DNA of 38,494 nt, taken from Streptomyces zinciresistens K42. Lineage in GTDB: Bacteria > Actinomycetota > Actinomycetes > Streptomycetales > Streptomycetaceae. The DNA is taken from assembly GCF_000225525.1 (NCBI RefSeq), contig NZ_AGBF01000053.1:1-38494 (forward strand), in the 5' to 3' direction. A program made the position numbers and the translations under genes. The notes beneath the pieces are model-generated. The model did no database searches and was not told where the DNA came from. It was given only the letters and a program-made list of their open reading frames with translations. The first letter of the stretch is position 1; each line of letters opens with the position of its first letter. This document shows positions 23,095 to 31,476 of the stretch, piece by piece.

Positions 23095-24449
23095 CGGGCG
23101 GCCCCCTCGTCCGTCACGGTCAGCAGGAGCGGCAGCGGTGCGGGGGCGTCCGCCGCGCCGCCGCCGTCCGGTGGCGCGCCGGCCGCGCCGCGCAGCAGGG
23201 TCCGCAGGTGCTCCACCGCACGGGGGTCGAGCACGGGCGTGTCGAGGTGCCGCAGCCCCTGGCCGACCAGGCGGTGGATCTTCGCCTCCACGCTGTGCCG
23301 CGCCCCGGTCGCCTCGAAGACCTCGCGGACGGCGGCCAGGTCGTCCTCGGAGGCGTCCGCCCGGCCGAGGGTGCCGTGCAGCACCGCGAGCGCGTGCCGG
23401 TCACCGGCGGTCTCGGCGCGCGCCTGCGCGACGGCGCAGAGGTAGGTCGGCTTGCCGCTGCGCAGGTCGCCGCCGACGGGCTTGCCGGTCTCGGCGGGGT
23501 CGCCGAACACGTCCAGCAGGTCGTCGCGGAGCTGGAAGGCCAGACCGACGCTGCGGCCCGCCGAGCACAGGGCGCGTACGGCGGCCGGGTCGGCGTCGGC
23601 GAGCGCCGCGCCCAGCGCGAGCGGGCGCTCCACCGAGTACAGCGCGCTCTTCAGGCACGCCGCCCGGATCGCACGCGCCGGCGCACGGGTCAGCGTGGCC
23701 TCGCCCTGGACGTCCAGATACTGCCCGGCCACCATCTCCAGCCGCATGGCGCTCCACAGGTCCCGAAGCCGGCGGGCGGTGTCGCGGGGCAGCTCGGTGT
23801 CCGCGACGACGTCGTCCGCCCAGGCCAGGGCCAGGTCACCGGCGAGGATCGCGGCGGCCTGCCCGAGCCGGGCGCCGCGCGGGCCGGCTCCGGCGTCCGC
23901 CCCGGGCACGGCGGCCGCGGCGTACTGCGCCTCGACGTCGGCGTGCAGCGCGGGCCGCCCCCGGCGTGTGCGGGCGCCGTCCATCACGTCGTCGTGTATC
24001 AACGCGCAGGTCTGGATGAGTTCGAGGGCGGCTCCCACCCGCAGGGCGGCGTGGGTGCGCGCGGGGTCGGCGCCGCCGCAGGCCCGCAGTGCCCACCACA
24101 CCAGCCGGGCGCGGCTGAGCTTGCCGCCGCTCTGCGTGAAGCGGGCCACCCGGTCGGCCAGGTCCCGCGCGAACAGCGGGTCGACGGCCTGGGCCGCCGC
24201 CACCCGCCGGGTGAGCAGATCCCGCAGGACCGCGCGCACCGCGCCGCTCACGTCGCCGTCCACGGCGCGCGCGTCGCCCCAGGGGTCCGGGCCCGCCGCG
24301 CACGCCGCAGCGCCGGGCGGATCGGGGTGACCGTGGCCCGCTTCCCCGGCGGCGGGCCGTCGTCCCGACGCGGGGGCGGACGGCCCGGCGCCGGGGTGCT
24401 CGCGCGGACGCCGGTCCACGCGGTGGTCCTGTGCCACGGTCGGGCTCAT
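23091..24449 (-). CDS. crtE: Geranylgeranyl diphosphate synthase
   Basis: A 452-residue polyprenyl synthase; the catalytic core begins near residue 75. First Asp-rich motif DDVMD (in LIHDDVMDGARTRRGRP) and second DDLLD (in FQLRDDLLDVFGDP) are intact, with GGKLSRARL before them. It makes the C20 precursor of carotenoids from IPP and allylic diphosphates in the cytoplasm. About 70 N-terminal residues are Pro/Ala-rich and beyond the usual start. The ATG at 24449 has GAGGGG eight bases upstream; an ATG at 24464 with GAGG six bases upstream is nearly as good. First gene of the minus-strand crt operon. The motif at 24499-24507 lies 50 bases before it. Confidence 0.95.
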   Translation of the reverse strand: MSPTVAQDHRVDRRPREHPGAGPSAPASGRRPAAGEAGHGHPDPPGAAACAAGPDPWGDARAVDGDVSGAVRAVLRDLLTRRVAAAQAVDPLFARDLADRVARFTQSGGKLSRARLVWWALRACGGADPARTHAALRVGAALELIQTCALIHDDVMDGARTRRGRPALHADVEAQYAAAAVPGADAGAGPRGARLGQAAAILAGDLALAWADDVVADTELPRDTARRLRDLWSAMRLEMVAGQYLDVQGEATLTRAPARAIRAACLKSALYSVERPLALGAALADADPAAVRALCSAGRSVGLAFQLRDDLLDVFGDPAETGKPVGGDLRSGKPTYLCAVAQARAETAGDRHALAVLHGTLGRADASEDDLAAVREVFEATGARHSVEAKIHRLVGQGLRHLDTPVLDPRAVEHLRTLLRGAAGAPPDGGGAADAPAPLPLLLTVTDEGAAR

Positions 24450-24498
24450 GCCGGTTCCCCTCATCGAGATCCTCGCGATCACAGCTCGTGTCGTTGTG

Positions 24499-24507
24499 AC
24501 GGGTTCC
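24499..24507 (-). promoter_or_regulatory. ECF-type -35 candidate for crtE
   Basis: Reads GGAACCCGT on the minus strand, 50 bases upstream of the crtE start. The same nonamer lies at 25509-25517 before crtY. GGAAC is the usual -35 core of many ECF sigma factors. A shared -10 could not be fixed by eye. Confidence 0.45.
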
Positions 24508-24687
24508 GCGCGGACGGCCGGGACGGATGCGCCCGGACGCACACCGCGGGCAGATGTCCCGCCCGGCCCGGCCCGGCGCGTGCGCCCGCGCGCCGCCGCC
24601 TCGCCGTCGTGCCCCATGGCCTTCGCACTCTCTTCCCGGTCCCACCGCCGGCCGGTCCGCTACCGGTTGCCGGGGCGGCAGATTTTC

Positions 24688-24705
24688 GATGCAAAGACGA
24701 TGCGA
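24688..24705. promoter_or_regulatory. Direct repeats 11 bp apart before the ECF sigma gene
   Basis: GATGCAA (24688-24694) and GATGCGA (24699-24705), one helical turn apart, about 85-100 bases before the sigma start. They could be a regulator binding site for the sigma gene. Speculative. Confidence 0.25.
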
Positions 24706-24788
24706 GTTGGTGGAGATCGCTTTGCCTCCGCATGGTGGACACGTTCTGGTCGCTGACCGCGACCGACCGGTCCAGCGGAGGAGTAGCC

Positions 24789-25430
24789 ATGACGGCCGCA
24801 CAGCAAACCCGCGCCTACCCGGGTGACGCCCCCGCGCCCGGCGCGCGGGACGGCGGCCCGGCGACGGGCGGCACGCTCGACGACGCGGACCTCGTCACCG
24901 GGTTCCTGGCCGGTGACGAGGTCTGCGTGCAGGCCGTCCACCACCGCTGGGGTCCGCTCGTGTACACCCTCGCCCGGCGCTCGCTGGGGGACGCGCGGGA
25001 GGCGGAGGATGTCACCCAAGTGGTGTTCCTCGCCGCCTGGCGGGGCCGCGCCGGGTTCGTCCCCGGCCGCGGCACCCTCCCCGGATGGCTGGTCGGCATC
25101 GCCCGCCGGAAGATCGCCGACGCGCTGTCCGCCCGCACCCGCCGCACCGAGCTGGTCGCCGCCGCCGGGGCCAGGCTGCTGACGGCCGCGGACGAGGCGG
25201 TGCGGCCGGAGGCGTCCATCGACCGGGTCATGCTCGCCGAGGAGATGGAGCGCCTTCCCGAGGCCCAGCGCAGGGTGCTCAACCTGGCCTTCTACGACGA
25301 CCTGACCCAGGTCCAGATCGCCGAACTCACCGGCTGGCCCCTGGGGACCGTCAAGAGCCACGCCCGCCGGGGGCTGCGCCGGCTGGCCTGCCGGCTCGAC
25401 GAGTACGACGCCGTCGCGTGCGCGGCGTGA
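24789..25430 (+). CDS. ECF RNA polymerase sigma factor in the carotenoid cluster
   Basis: A 213-residue ECF sigma factor. Region 2 (about 32-100) includes LVYTLARRSLGDAREAEDVTQVVFLAAWRGRAGF. Region 4 (about 150-205) includes RLPEAQRRVLNLAFYDDLTQVQIAELTGWPLGTVKSHARRGLRRL, with the helix-turn-helix. ATG at 24789 follows GGAGGAG. It is transcribed away from crtE and towards crtY, and the motif GGAACCCGT lies before both crt operons, so it is the likely activator of the cluster. In S. coelicolor the ECF factor LitS does this job under the B12-dependent light sensor LitR; I would call this LitS-like, but no litR-type gene is adjacent and orthology is not proven. Confidence 0.93.
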   Translation: MTAAQQTRAYPGDAPAPGARDGGPATGGTLDDADLVTGFLAGDEVCVQAVHHRWGPLVYTLARRSLGDAREAEDVTQVVFLAAWRGRAGFVPGRGTLPGWLVGIARRKIADALSARTRRTELVAAAGARLLTAADEAVRPEASIDRVMLAEEMERLPEAQRRVLNLAFYDDLTQVQIAELTGWPLGTVKSHARRGLRRLACRLDEYDAVACAA

Positions 25431-25508
25431 AAACGCTGCACAAGCGCTGCGACATCGCTCCCGCTCCCGGTGCGAACCCCGCGACGCCGTACGCGTACCC
25501 GTACGGAC

Positions 25509-25517
25509 GGAACCCGT
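25509..25517 (+). promoter_or_regulatory. ECF-type -35 candidate for crtYTU
   Basis: GGAACCCGT, 80 bases before the crtY GTG, identical to the motif before crtE. It also starts an imperfect inverted repeat, GGAAC (25509-25513) with GTTCC (25521-25525). Confidence 0.45.
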
Positions 25518-25597
25518 GATGTTCCGCATCCGAACGGGTACTCCTCGCGGAATGTCTGCGACAGGCCCGGCAGCGCCGCGGAGGGAGTGAACCGGTC

Positions 25598-26800
25598 GTG
25601 ATCGAGGCGGACGTCGCCATCATCGGAGCGGGAGCCGCGGGGCTCTCGCTCGCCCACCGGCTCTGCCTGCCCGCGCCCGGCGCCCGGCCCGCCCGCCGCC
25701 CCTCCGTCGTCCTCGTCACCGCGCCGCCCGGCCCGCTGCGCCCGCCCGCGCGCACCTGGTGCTTCTGGGAGGCGGGCCGCGGCCGCTTCGACGCCGCGGT
25801 CACCACCGCGTGGCGCCGCCTGCGCGTCCATCCGCCCACCGGTGAACCGATCGAGGACGACATCTCCCCCCTGCGGTACAAGATGATCCGCTCCGACGAC
25901 TTCGAGTGCCTCGTCGAGCACGACCTCACCCGCACCGGCCGGGTCCGGCGGCTGGAGGCGGTCGTCGACGACGTGGAGGGCGTCGCCGACGGGGCACGCG
26001 TCCACGCCCGTACGGCCTCCGGGTCGAGCCGCTGCGTCCAGGCCCGCTGGGTCTTCGACTCCCGCCCCCTCGGCAGCCTCCCCGCGGCCCGCACCACCCT
26101 GCTCCAGCACTTCCACGGCTGGTTCGTGCGCACCCCGCGCCCCGTCTTCGACCCGGCCCGCGCCGACCTCATGGACTTCCGCACCGCCCAGCCCGCCACG
26201 GGGCTGTCGTTCGGCTACCTGCTGCCCACCGGCACCCGGCAGGCCCTGGTCGAGTACACCGAGTTCTCCCCGGCCGTGCTGTCCGCGGACGCGTACGAGA
26301 AGGCGCTGCGGCACTACACCGGCAGCGTGCTCGGCCTGACGGACTTCGAGGTGACCGCGACCGAGACGGGCGTCATCCCCATGACCGACGCCCGCTTCGC
26401 ACGGCGCACGGGCGACTCCGTCTTCCGCATCGGCACGGCGGGCGGAGCCACCCGGCCCTCCACCGGCTACACCTTCGCCGGTGTGCAGCGCCAGACCGCG
26501 GCCGTCGCGGCGGCCCTCGGACAGGGCCGCCGGCCCGTGCCGCCGCAGCCGCACCCGCTCCGCTCCCGCGCCATGGACGCCGTCCTCCTGCACGCCCTCG
26601 ACAGCGGACTCGTGGACGGCGCGGCGTTCTTCGCGCGGCTGTTCACCCGGGTCCCCATGACCCGGCTGCTGCGCTTCCTCGACGGCGAGACCCGTCCGCA
26701 CGAGGAACTCGGCATCGGCCTCCACACCCCCGTCCTGCCGATGCTCCGGGCCGCCGCCGCGGTCCCGCTGCTGCCCCGGCGCCCCTTCCCCGGACCCTGA
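25598..26800 (+). CDS. crtY: Lycopene beta-cyclase
   Basis: A 400-residue FAD/NAD-fold lycopene cyclase. The N-terminal motif is VAIIGAGAAGLSLAHRL (residues about 6-22). RTWCFWEAG, YKMIRSDDFE and ETGVIPMTD are hallmark CrtY/CrtL blocks, and FRIGTAGGATRPSTGYTF is the conserved C-terminal flavin-side motif. It closes both ends of lycopene into beta-rings to give beta-carotene. GTG start at 25598 with GGAGGGAG upstream; the ATC-started reading follows directly. It is the first gene of the plus-strand operon, downstream of the ECF gene and 167 bases from it. Family certain. Confidence 0.95.
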   Translation: MIEADVAIIGAGAAGLSLAHRLCLPAPGARPARRPSVVLVTAPPGPLRPPARTWCFWEAGRGRFDAAVTTAWRRLRVHPPTGEPIEDDISPLRYKMIRSDDFECLVEHDLTRTGRVRRLEAVVDDVEGVADGARVHARTASGSSRCVQARWVFDSRPLGSLPAARTTLLQHFHGWFVRTPRPVFDPARADLMDFRTAQPATGLSFGYLLPTGTRQALVEYTEFSPAVLSADAYEKALRHYTGSVLGLTDFEVTATETGVIPMTDARFARRTGDSVFRIGTAGGATRPSTGYTFAGVQRQTAAVAAALGQGRRPVPPQPHPLRSRAMDAVLLHALDSGLVDGAAFFARLFTRVPMTRLLRFLDGETRPHEELGIGLHTPVLPMLRAAAAVPLLPRRPFPGP

Positions 26801-26864
26801 CCGGCGCGCCCCACGCGCCCGGCCCCCTCAGCTCGAACTCCCCGACGACCCCTCAGGAGACAGC

Positions 26865-27596
26865 GTGACCCTGCTGCGTGACGCGGAACTGGCCGCCGCG
26901 TTCGACCATGCCGCGCACAGCTACGACACGCTCGTGGCCGCCAACCCCGGCTACCACGCGCATCTGCGCCGCTCCGCCCGTCGCCTCGGGCTGCCCGCGT
27001 CCGGCGCCGGGCTGCGCGTGCTGGACCTCGGCTGCGGGACGGGCGCCTCCACCGCCGCGCTGCGCTCGGTGCTGCCCGCCGCCGGGATCACGGCCGTGGA
27101 CGCCTCCCCGGGGATGCTCGCCCGCGCCCGCGCCAAGGCCTGGGACGACCGGGTCGACTTCGTGTGCGCCCCGGCCGAGTCCCTGGCCGAGGCAGGGGTG
27201 CGCGGCCCCTTCGACGCGGTCTTCGCCGCCTACCTCTTCCGCAACGTGGCCGACCCCGACGCCGTCCTCGCCTCCGTGCACGGCATGCTCGCCCCGCACG
27301 GCCGGCTCGCCGTCCACGAGTACGCCCTCAGCGGCAGGCGCGCCCACCGCGCCGTGTGGAGCGCCGTGTGCCGGGGCGTGGTCCTGCCGGTTGCCACCGC
27401 GTTCGGCGACGGAGACCTCTACCGCCATCTCTGGCACAGCGTCGTCGCGTTCGACACGGCCGACGCCTTCGCGCAGCGCGTGCGCCGCGCCGGGTTCGAC
27501 CGGGTGCGCGCCCTGCCCCTGCCCGGCTGGCAGACCGGGATCACCCACACCGTGGTCGCCCGCCGCGCCGCCGCGCCCGCCGGGAGCGGACGATGA
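26865..27596 (+). CDS. crtT: SAM-dependent methyltransferase of the crt operon
   Basis: A 243-residue class I methyltransferase of the UbiE/MenG-like group. Motif I is LDLGCGTGASTAAL, then ITAVDASPGMLARARAKA, and FDAVFAAYLFRNVADPDAVLASVHGMLAPHGRLAVHEY covers motifs II-III. It lies between crtY and crtU, the place of crtT in Streptomyces, from which the symbol is taken. Its reaction is uncertain; ring methylation of isorenieratene is explained by CrtU alone. GTG start with CAGGAG upstream; stop overlaps the crtU ATG (ATGA at 27593-27596). Confidence 0.9.
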   Translation: MTLLRDAELAAAFDHAAHSYDTLVAANPGYHAHLRRSARRLGLPASGAGLRVLDLGCGTGASTAALRSVLPAAGITAVDASPGMLARARAKAWDDRVDFVCAPAESLAEAGVRGPFDAVFAAYLFRNVADPDAVLASVHGMLAPHGRLAVHEYALSGRRAHRAVWSAVCRGVVLPVATAFGDGDLYRHLWHSVVAFDTADAFAQRVRRAGFDRVRALPLPGWQTGITHTVVARRAAAPAGSGR

Positions 27597-29158
27597 CCGG
27601 CCGGGCGGCCCGCCCCGGCCGCGACCGGCACGCCGTCTTCCTGCCCCCGCCGCCCGGCGCGCCCCGGATCGGCGGCACGCCCCGCAGCACCGCCGTCGTC
27701 GGAGGCGGCATCGCCGGACTTGCCGCCGCGACCGGACTCGCCGAACGCGGCGTCGACGTCACCCTGTTCGAACGCGAGCCCTACCTGGGCGGCCGCGTCG
27801 GCGGCTGGGCGACCGAACTCGACGACGGCACCACCGTGACCATGAGCCGCGGCTTCCACGCCTTCTTCCGCCAGTACTACAACCTGCGCCGGCTGCTGCG
27901 CCGCACCGATCCCCGCCTCGACCGCCTCACCGGCCTGCCCGACTACCCGCTGCGCCACGGCAACGGCCTCCACGACAGCTTCCGCCGGGTCCCGCGCACC
28001 CCGCCGATGAGCGCGGTCGGCTTCGTGGCGCTCAGCCGCTCCTTCCGCTCCCGCGACCTCGTGCGGATGAACCCCGCCGCCGCGCTCCCCCTGCTCGACG
28101 TGCGCGTGCCCGAGATCTACGAGCGCCTCGACCGGGTCAGCGCCCACGACTTCCTCGACACCCTGCGCTTCCCGCCGGACGCCCGGCACCTGGCCTTCGA
28201 GGTCTTCTCCCGCAGCTTCTTCGCCGACCCCCGGAACCTCTCGGCCGCCGAGATGGTGCTGATGTTCCACATCTACTTCCTCGGCTCCGCGGAAGGACTG
28301 CTCTTCGACGTCCCCGCCGACCCCTTCCCGGCCGGGCTGTGGAACCCGCTGGGCGGCCATCTGCGCGACCGGGGCGCCGGGATCCGCACCTCCACCGCGG
28401 TCGAGAGCGTCACCCCCACCGCCGACGGCGCCTACGTCGTCGTCGCGGACGGACGCGAGACACGCCACGACGCCGTCGTCCTCGCCCTCGACACCGCCGG
28501 ACTGCGCTCCCTGACCGAGCGCTCGCCCGGACTGGGCGACCCGCTGTGGCGCGAGCGCGTCGCCCGGCTGCGCACCGCTCCGCCCTTCCTCGTCTCCCGC
28601 CTCTGGCTGGACCGCCCCGTGGAGCGCACCCGGCCGGGCTTCCTCGGCACGGCCGGATACGGCTCGCTGGACAACATCAGCGTCCTGGAGCGCTTCGAGG
28701 GCGAGTCCGCCCGCTGGGCCGCGCGCACCGGCGGCTCCGTCGTCGAACTGCACGGCTACGCGCTGCCCGAGCACGCGGACCGCGAGGTGGAGGCCAAACG
28801 GCTGATCGAACAGCTCACCCGCGTCTACCCCGAGACACGGCACGCCCGCGTCCTCGACGCCCGCCACGAATGGCGCCAGGACTGCCCCCTGTTCCCGGTC
28901 GGCGGCTACGACGACCGCCCCGGGGTGCGCACCTCCAGTCCGGGCCTGGTCCTCGCGGGCGACCTCGTCCGCACCGGCCTGCCGGTGGCCCTCATGGAAC
29001 GGGCGGCGACCAGCGGCTTCCTCGCCGCCAACGCACTGCTCGAACGCTGGGGAGTGCGCGGCCACCCCCTGTGGACCGTCCCCCGCCGCGGCCGCAGCGC
29101 CCTGCTGCGGGGCCTGGCGCACACGGCACCGGCACGCCGGACGGCGCCGCAGGGATAG
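27593..29158 (+). CDS. crtU: Beta-carotene desaturase/methyltransferase (isorenieratene synthase)
   Basis: A 521-residue FAD-dependent amine-oxidase-fold enzyme of the CrtU class. The dinucleotide motif TAVVGGGIAGLAAATGLAERGVDVTLFERE is at residues about 33-62, followed by YLGGRVGGW. FHAFFRQYYNLR and SRSFFADPRNLSAAEMVLMFHIYFLGS are typical CrtU blocks. The C-terminal flavin motif is GLVLAGDLVRTGLPVALMERAATSGFLAAN. It desaturates the beta-rings and shifts a methyl group, turning beta-carotene into the aromatic carotenoid isorenieratene. Starts by ATGA overlap with crtT. Followed by a strong hairpin. Confident by family pattern and context. Confidence 0.94.
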   Translation: MTGRAARPGRDRHAVFLPPPPGAPRIGGTPRSTAVVGGGIAGLAAATGLAERGVDVTLFEREPYLGGRVGGWATELDDGTTVTMSRGFHAFFRQYYNLRRLLRRTDPRLDRLTGLPDYPLRHGNGLHDSFRRVPRTPPMSAVGFVALSRSFRSRDLVRMNPAAALPLLDVRVPEIYERLDRVSAHDFLDTLRFPPDARHLAFEVFSRSFFADPRNLSAAEMVLMFHIYFLGSAEGLLFDVPADPFPAGLWNPLGGHLRDRGAGIRTSTAVESVTPTADGAYVVVADGRETRHDAVVLALDTAGLRSLTERSPGLGDPLWRERVARLRTAPPFLVSRLWLDRPVERTRPGFLGTAGYGSLDNISVLERFEGESARWAARTGGSVVELHGYALPEHADREVEAKRLIEQLTRVYPETRHARVLDARHEWRQDCPLFPVGGYDDRPGVRTSSPGLVLAGDLVRTGLPVALMERAATSGFLAANALLERWGVRGHPLWTVPRRGRSALLRGLAHTAPARRTAPQG

Positions 29159-29177
29159 CCCGCGCCCCGCGGGGCGG

Positions 29178-29206
29178 GCCGCCCCGGCGCCGCCGACCGG
29201 GGCGGC
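29178..29206. terminator. Bidirectional terminator between crtU and IclR gene
   Basis: 10-bp perfect stem, GCCGCCCCGG (29178-29187) with CCGGGGCGGC (29197-29206), and a 9-base loop between two convergent genes. A second palindrome, CGCCCCGCGGGGCG, sits at 29163-29176. Confidence 0.7.
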
Positions 29207-29995
29207 TCACCCCCGTCGGCGCGCGGCCGCCTGCGTGGGCGCGGGCAGTTCGAGGTTCCTGCGGATCGCGGCGCTCGCCGACTTCAGGATCTGGGCGACC
29301 TCCTCGACCCGGTGCACGAGGCGGGAGGTGGGGCCGGAGACGTTGACGACCGCGATGATCGAGTCGTTGCGGTCCCGTACCGGCACACCCACGGAGGTGA
29401 GGCCGACCTCCGCCTCCTCGCTGGCGACGGCGTAGCCCTGCGCGCGCTCCGTGTGGAGCCGTTCGAACAGTTCGCTCAGTGTGGCCGGGGCCGCGAGGGC
29501 CGACATCGGGGTGGCGAGATCACCCGCGGTCAGCTCCTCCACCAGCGCGTCGTCGCTGTCGAAGAGCAGCGCCCGCCCGGAGGCGGTGCAGTGCATGGGG
29601 GAACTGCGCCCGACCCAGCCGCCCGCGCGCAGGGACTGGTGCGACTCCTCCCGCAGGACGGTCAGCGAGCGGTTGCCCTGCTGCACCGAGAGAAGCGCGA
29701 CCTCGCCCTTGCGTGCCACCAAGGTCTGCAGCACCGGGCGCGCGACGTGCAGCAGGGGGGTGTCGCCGGCGCCGGCGGCGAGGATCAGCAACGACCAGCT
29801 GAGCCGGTACGCCCTGCTCTCGGGGTGCTGCTCGACCAGCCCACCGCGCTGCATCGCCTGCAGCATGCGCGAGACCTGGCTGCGCTCGCGGCCGACCGAG
29901 CGCGCGAGCTCGCTGACGCTGTGCTCCCCGCCGGGTCCGCCGCCCTGCCCGAACGCCAGGAGCAGCGCCGCGACCCGCTCCGGCCCTGAGTCCAT
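29207..29995 (-). CDS. IclR-family transcriptional regulator
   Basis: A 262-residue IclR protein. The N-terminal winged helix (HSVSELARSVGRERSQVSRMLQAMQRGGLVEQHPESRAYRLS) covers residues about 25-70. The effector domain follows with VARKGEVALLSVQQGNRSLTVLREES, PMHCTASGRALL (family hallmark near the middle) and VASEEAEVGLTSVGVPVRDRNDSIIAVVNVSGP. Start ATG 29995; an open frame continues upstream to 30061 without family signal. It is divergent from the lyase-MFS pair and probably controls it, with a substrate or product of the lyase as ligand; an inverted repeat between them is a likely operator. Family certain, target inferred. Confidence 0.93.
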   Translation of the reverse strand: MDSGPERVAALLLAFGQGGGPGGEHSVSELARSVGRERSQVSRMLQAMQRGGLVEQHPESRAYRLSWSLLILAAGAGDTPLLHVARPVLQTLVARKGEVALLSVQQGNRSLTVLREESHQSLRAGGWVGRSSPMHCTASGRALLFDSDDALVEELTAGDLATPMSALAAPATLSELFERLHTERAQGYAVASEEAEVGLTSVGVPVRDRNDSIIAVVNVSGPTSRLVHRVEEVAQILKSASAAIRRNLELPAPTQAAARRRG

Positions 29996-30022
29996 CTCTC
30001 TCACCCACCAGCTTGTTGCTCT

Positions 30023-30050
30023 GTGAACACCAAGATACAGACGTGTTAAC
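30023..30050. promoter_or_regulatory. Candidate IclR operator
   Basis: GTGAACAC (30023-30030) and GTGTTAAC (30043-30050) form an inverted repeat with 7 of 8 matches and 20-base centre spacing, in the A+T-richer middle of the divergent intergenic region. Confidence 0.45.
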
Positions 30051-30183
30051 GCAGCTGTCACGGGACTTCCGGGGGCCTGATGTTGCTGTCAGAGCACCGC
30101 TCCTAGGCAGTGGTGGAGGTCGTGCCTAATGTCGCAGCAGCTTTCGCGCCGATGTGACGCGCGACACTCGAAAGGACTGCCCT

Positions 30184-31476
30184 GTGCCTCCTACCTCCAC
30201 GCCCAGCGCCACGGCGGCGCCCTCGCTCTACGGCGAGCAGACGAGGCTCTCGCTGGGGAACTTCCCGGCACCCGGCCGGACCTTCGCAGAGGTCTCCGCG
30301 TTCGTCCGCAACTACGCACTCGTCAAGCAGGCCGCGGCGGAGGCCAACCACGCCCTCGGTGTCCTGGACCCGGCCCGGCGGGACGCCATCGTGGCGACGT
30401 GCCGGGAGATCGCCTCCGGCGAGCACGCCGAGCAGTTTCCGTCCGCGCTCGTCCTCGGCGGCGGCGGGACGACGACCAACATGAACGTCAACGAGGTCAT
30501 CGCGGCCCGCGCCGCGCAGCTGGCGGGCCGCCCCGTCCACCCGAACGATCACGTCAACGCCTCCCAGTCGACCAACGACAGCTATCCCACCGCGATGGCG
30601 CTGACCGTCATGGACCTGGTCGAGCGCCCGGTCTCCGCGCTGGAGGAACTCGCCCGCACCCTGGAGGCGAAGGCGGCGGAGTACGAGGAGACGGTGCACC
30701 TCGGCCGGACCTGCCTGCGGGACGCGGTCACGCTCACCGCGGGCCAGTCGCACCGCGCCCAGGCGGCCGCCGTCCGCCGCACCGCGGGCGGCCTGCACGC
30801 GGCAGCGGCGTCGCTGCACGCGGTACCGCTGGGGGCCACCGCGATCGGCACCGGCGCCGGGGCCCCCGACGGCTACCGGGAACTCGCCGTCAAGGAGCTG
30901 GCCGCGGCGGCGAACCGGCGGCTGATCCCGGCGCCCGACCTGTTCGACGCCCTCGCCCACCTCGACCCCTACGCGGACGTGGCCGCCGCCGGAGCCCGGG
31001 TGGCCATCACCCTGGCCAAGATCGCCGCCGATGTCCGACTGCTGTCGTCCGGGCCCGCCGGCGGCCTCGGCGACCTGACGATCCCCGCGGTGCAGGCCGG
31101 CTCGTCGATCATGCCCGCGAAGGTCAATCCGGTGATCCCGGAGTACGTGATGCAGCTGAGCTACCGCGTGCGCGGCGCCGCCCACACCGTGGAACTCGCC
31201 GTCGCGGCGGGTGAGCTGGAGCTCAACGTGATGGAACCGGTGATCGTGGACGCCTTCGTCGGCATCTTCGACGACCTCACCGCGGCGGCCACCACCTTCG
31301 CCCGGCGCTGTGTCGCCGGCCTCGCGTGGGACGGCCCCCGCCGGGCGGACAACGCCGCCGCGGCACTCGACGCCTGGGTCGACATGTCGGCCACGAGCGG
31401 ATACGAGGCCGCGACCGCCCGGCTCCGCAGCCGGAACAGCGCCAACGCCACCAGCGACGGAGAGCACCGTGACTGA
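30184..31476 (+). CDS. Aspartase/fumarase-superfamily lyase with altered active site
   Basis: A 430-residue lyase whose core aligns by eye with E. coli aspartase: NMNVNEV, NDHVNASQSTNDSYPT, PLGATAIGTG, LLSSGP, the signature GSSIMPAKVNP (residues 306-316), and ELELNVMEPV. It would add or remove ammonia or water across an alpha-beta bond in a dicarboxylate. Two departures stand out. The specificity loop reads GRTC (Cys177) where fumarases have GRTH and aspartase GRTQ. The C-terminal domain of about 50-60 residues present in aspartase is missing and replaced by a short polar tail. GTG at 30184 is preceded by GAAAGGA. Overlaps the MFS gene by 8 bases. Function is likely a related but different substrate. 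Confidence 0.88.
   Translation: MPPTSTPSATAAPSLYGEQTRLSLGNFPAPGRTFAEVSAFVRNYALVKQAAAEANHALGVLDPARRDAIVATCREIASGEHAEQFPSALVLGGGGTTTNMNVNEVIAARAAQLAGRPVHPNDHVNASQSTNDSYPTAMALTVMDLVERPVSALEELARTLEAKAAEYEETVHLGRTCLRDAVTLTAGQSHRAQAAAVRRTAGGLHAAAASLHAVPLGATAIGTGAGAPDGYRELAVKELAAAANRRLIPAPDLFDALAHLDPYADVAAAGARVAITLAKIAADVRLLSSGPAGGLGDLTIPAVQAGSSIMPAKVNPVIPEYVMQLSYRVRGAAHTVELAVAAGELELNVMEPVIVDAFVGIFDDLTAAATTFARRCVAGLAWDGPRRADNAAAALDAWVDMSATSGYEAATARLRSRNSANATSDGEHRD

Larger units (their letters stand above)
24450..24788. other. Divergent crtE / ECF sigma promoter region
   Basis: No gene seen. It holds the GGAACCCGT motif for crtE (24499-24507, minus strand) and two 7-base direct repeats 11 bases apart (24688-24705) before the sigma gene. 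The stretch 24680-24740 is richer in A+T than its surroundings, so the sigma promoter is probably there. Confidence 0.55.

Noticed and set aside
24789..25430. Naming the ECF gene litS outright
   Set aside because: Position and motif suggest it, but without a litR neighbour or an alignment the orthology is not shown.
26878..29346. An 822-codon plus-strand frame spanning crtT and crtU
   Set aside because: It is an alternate-frame shadow: Pro/Arg/Ser-rich and inconsistent with the two overlapped real genes.
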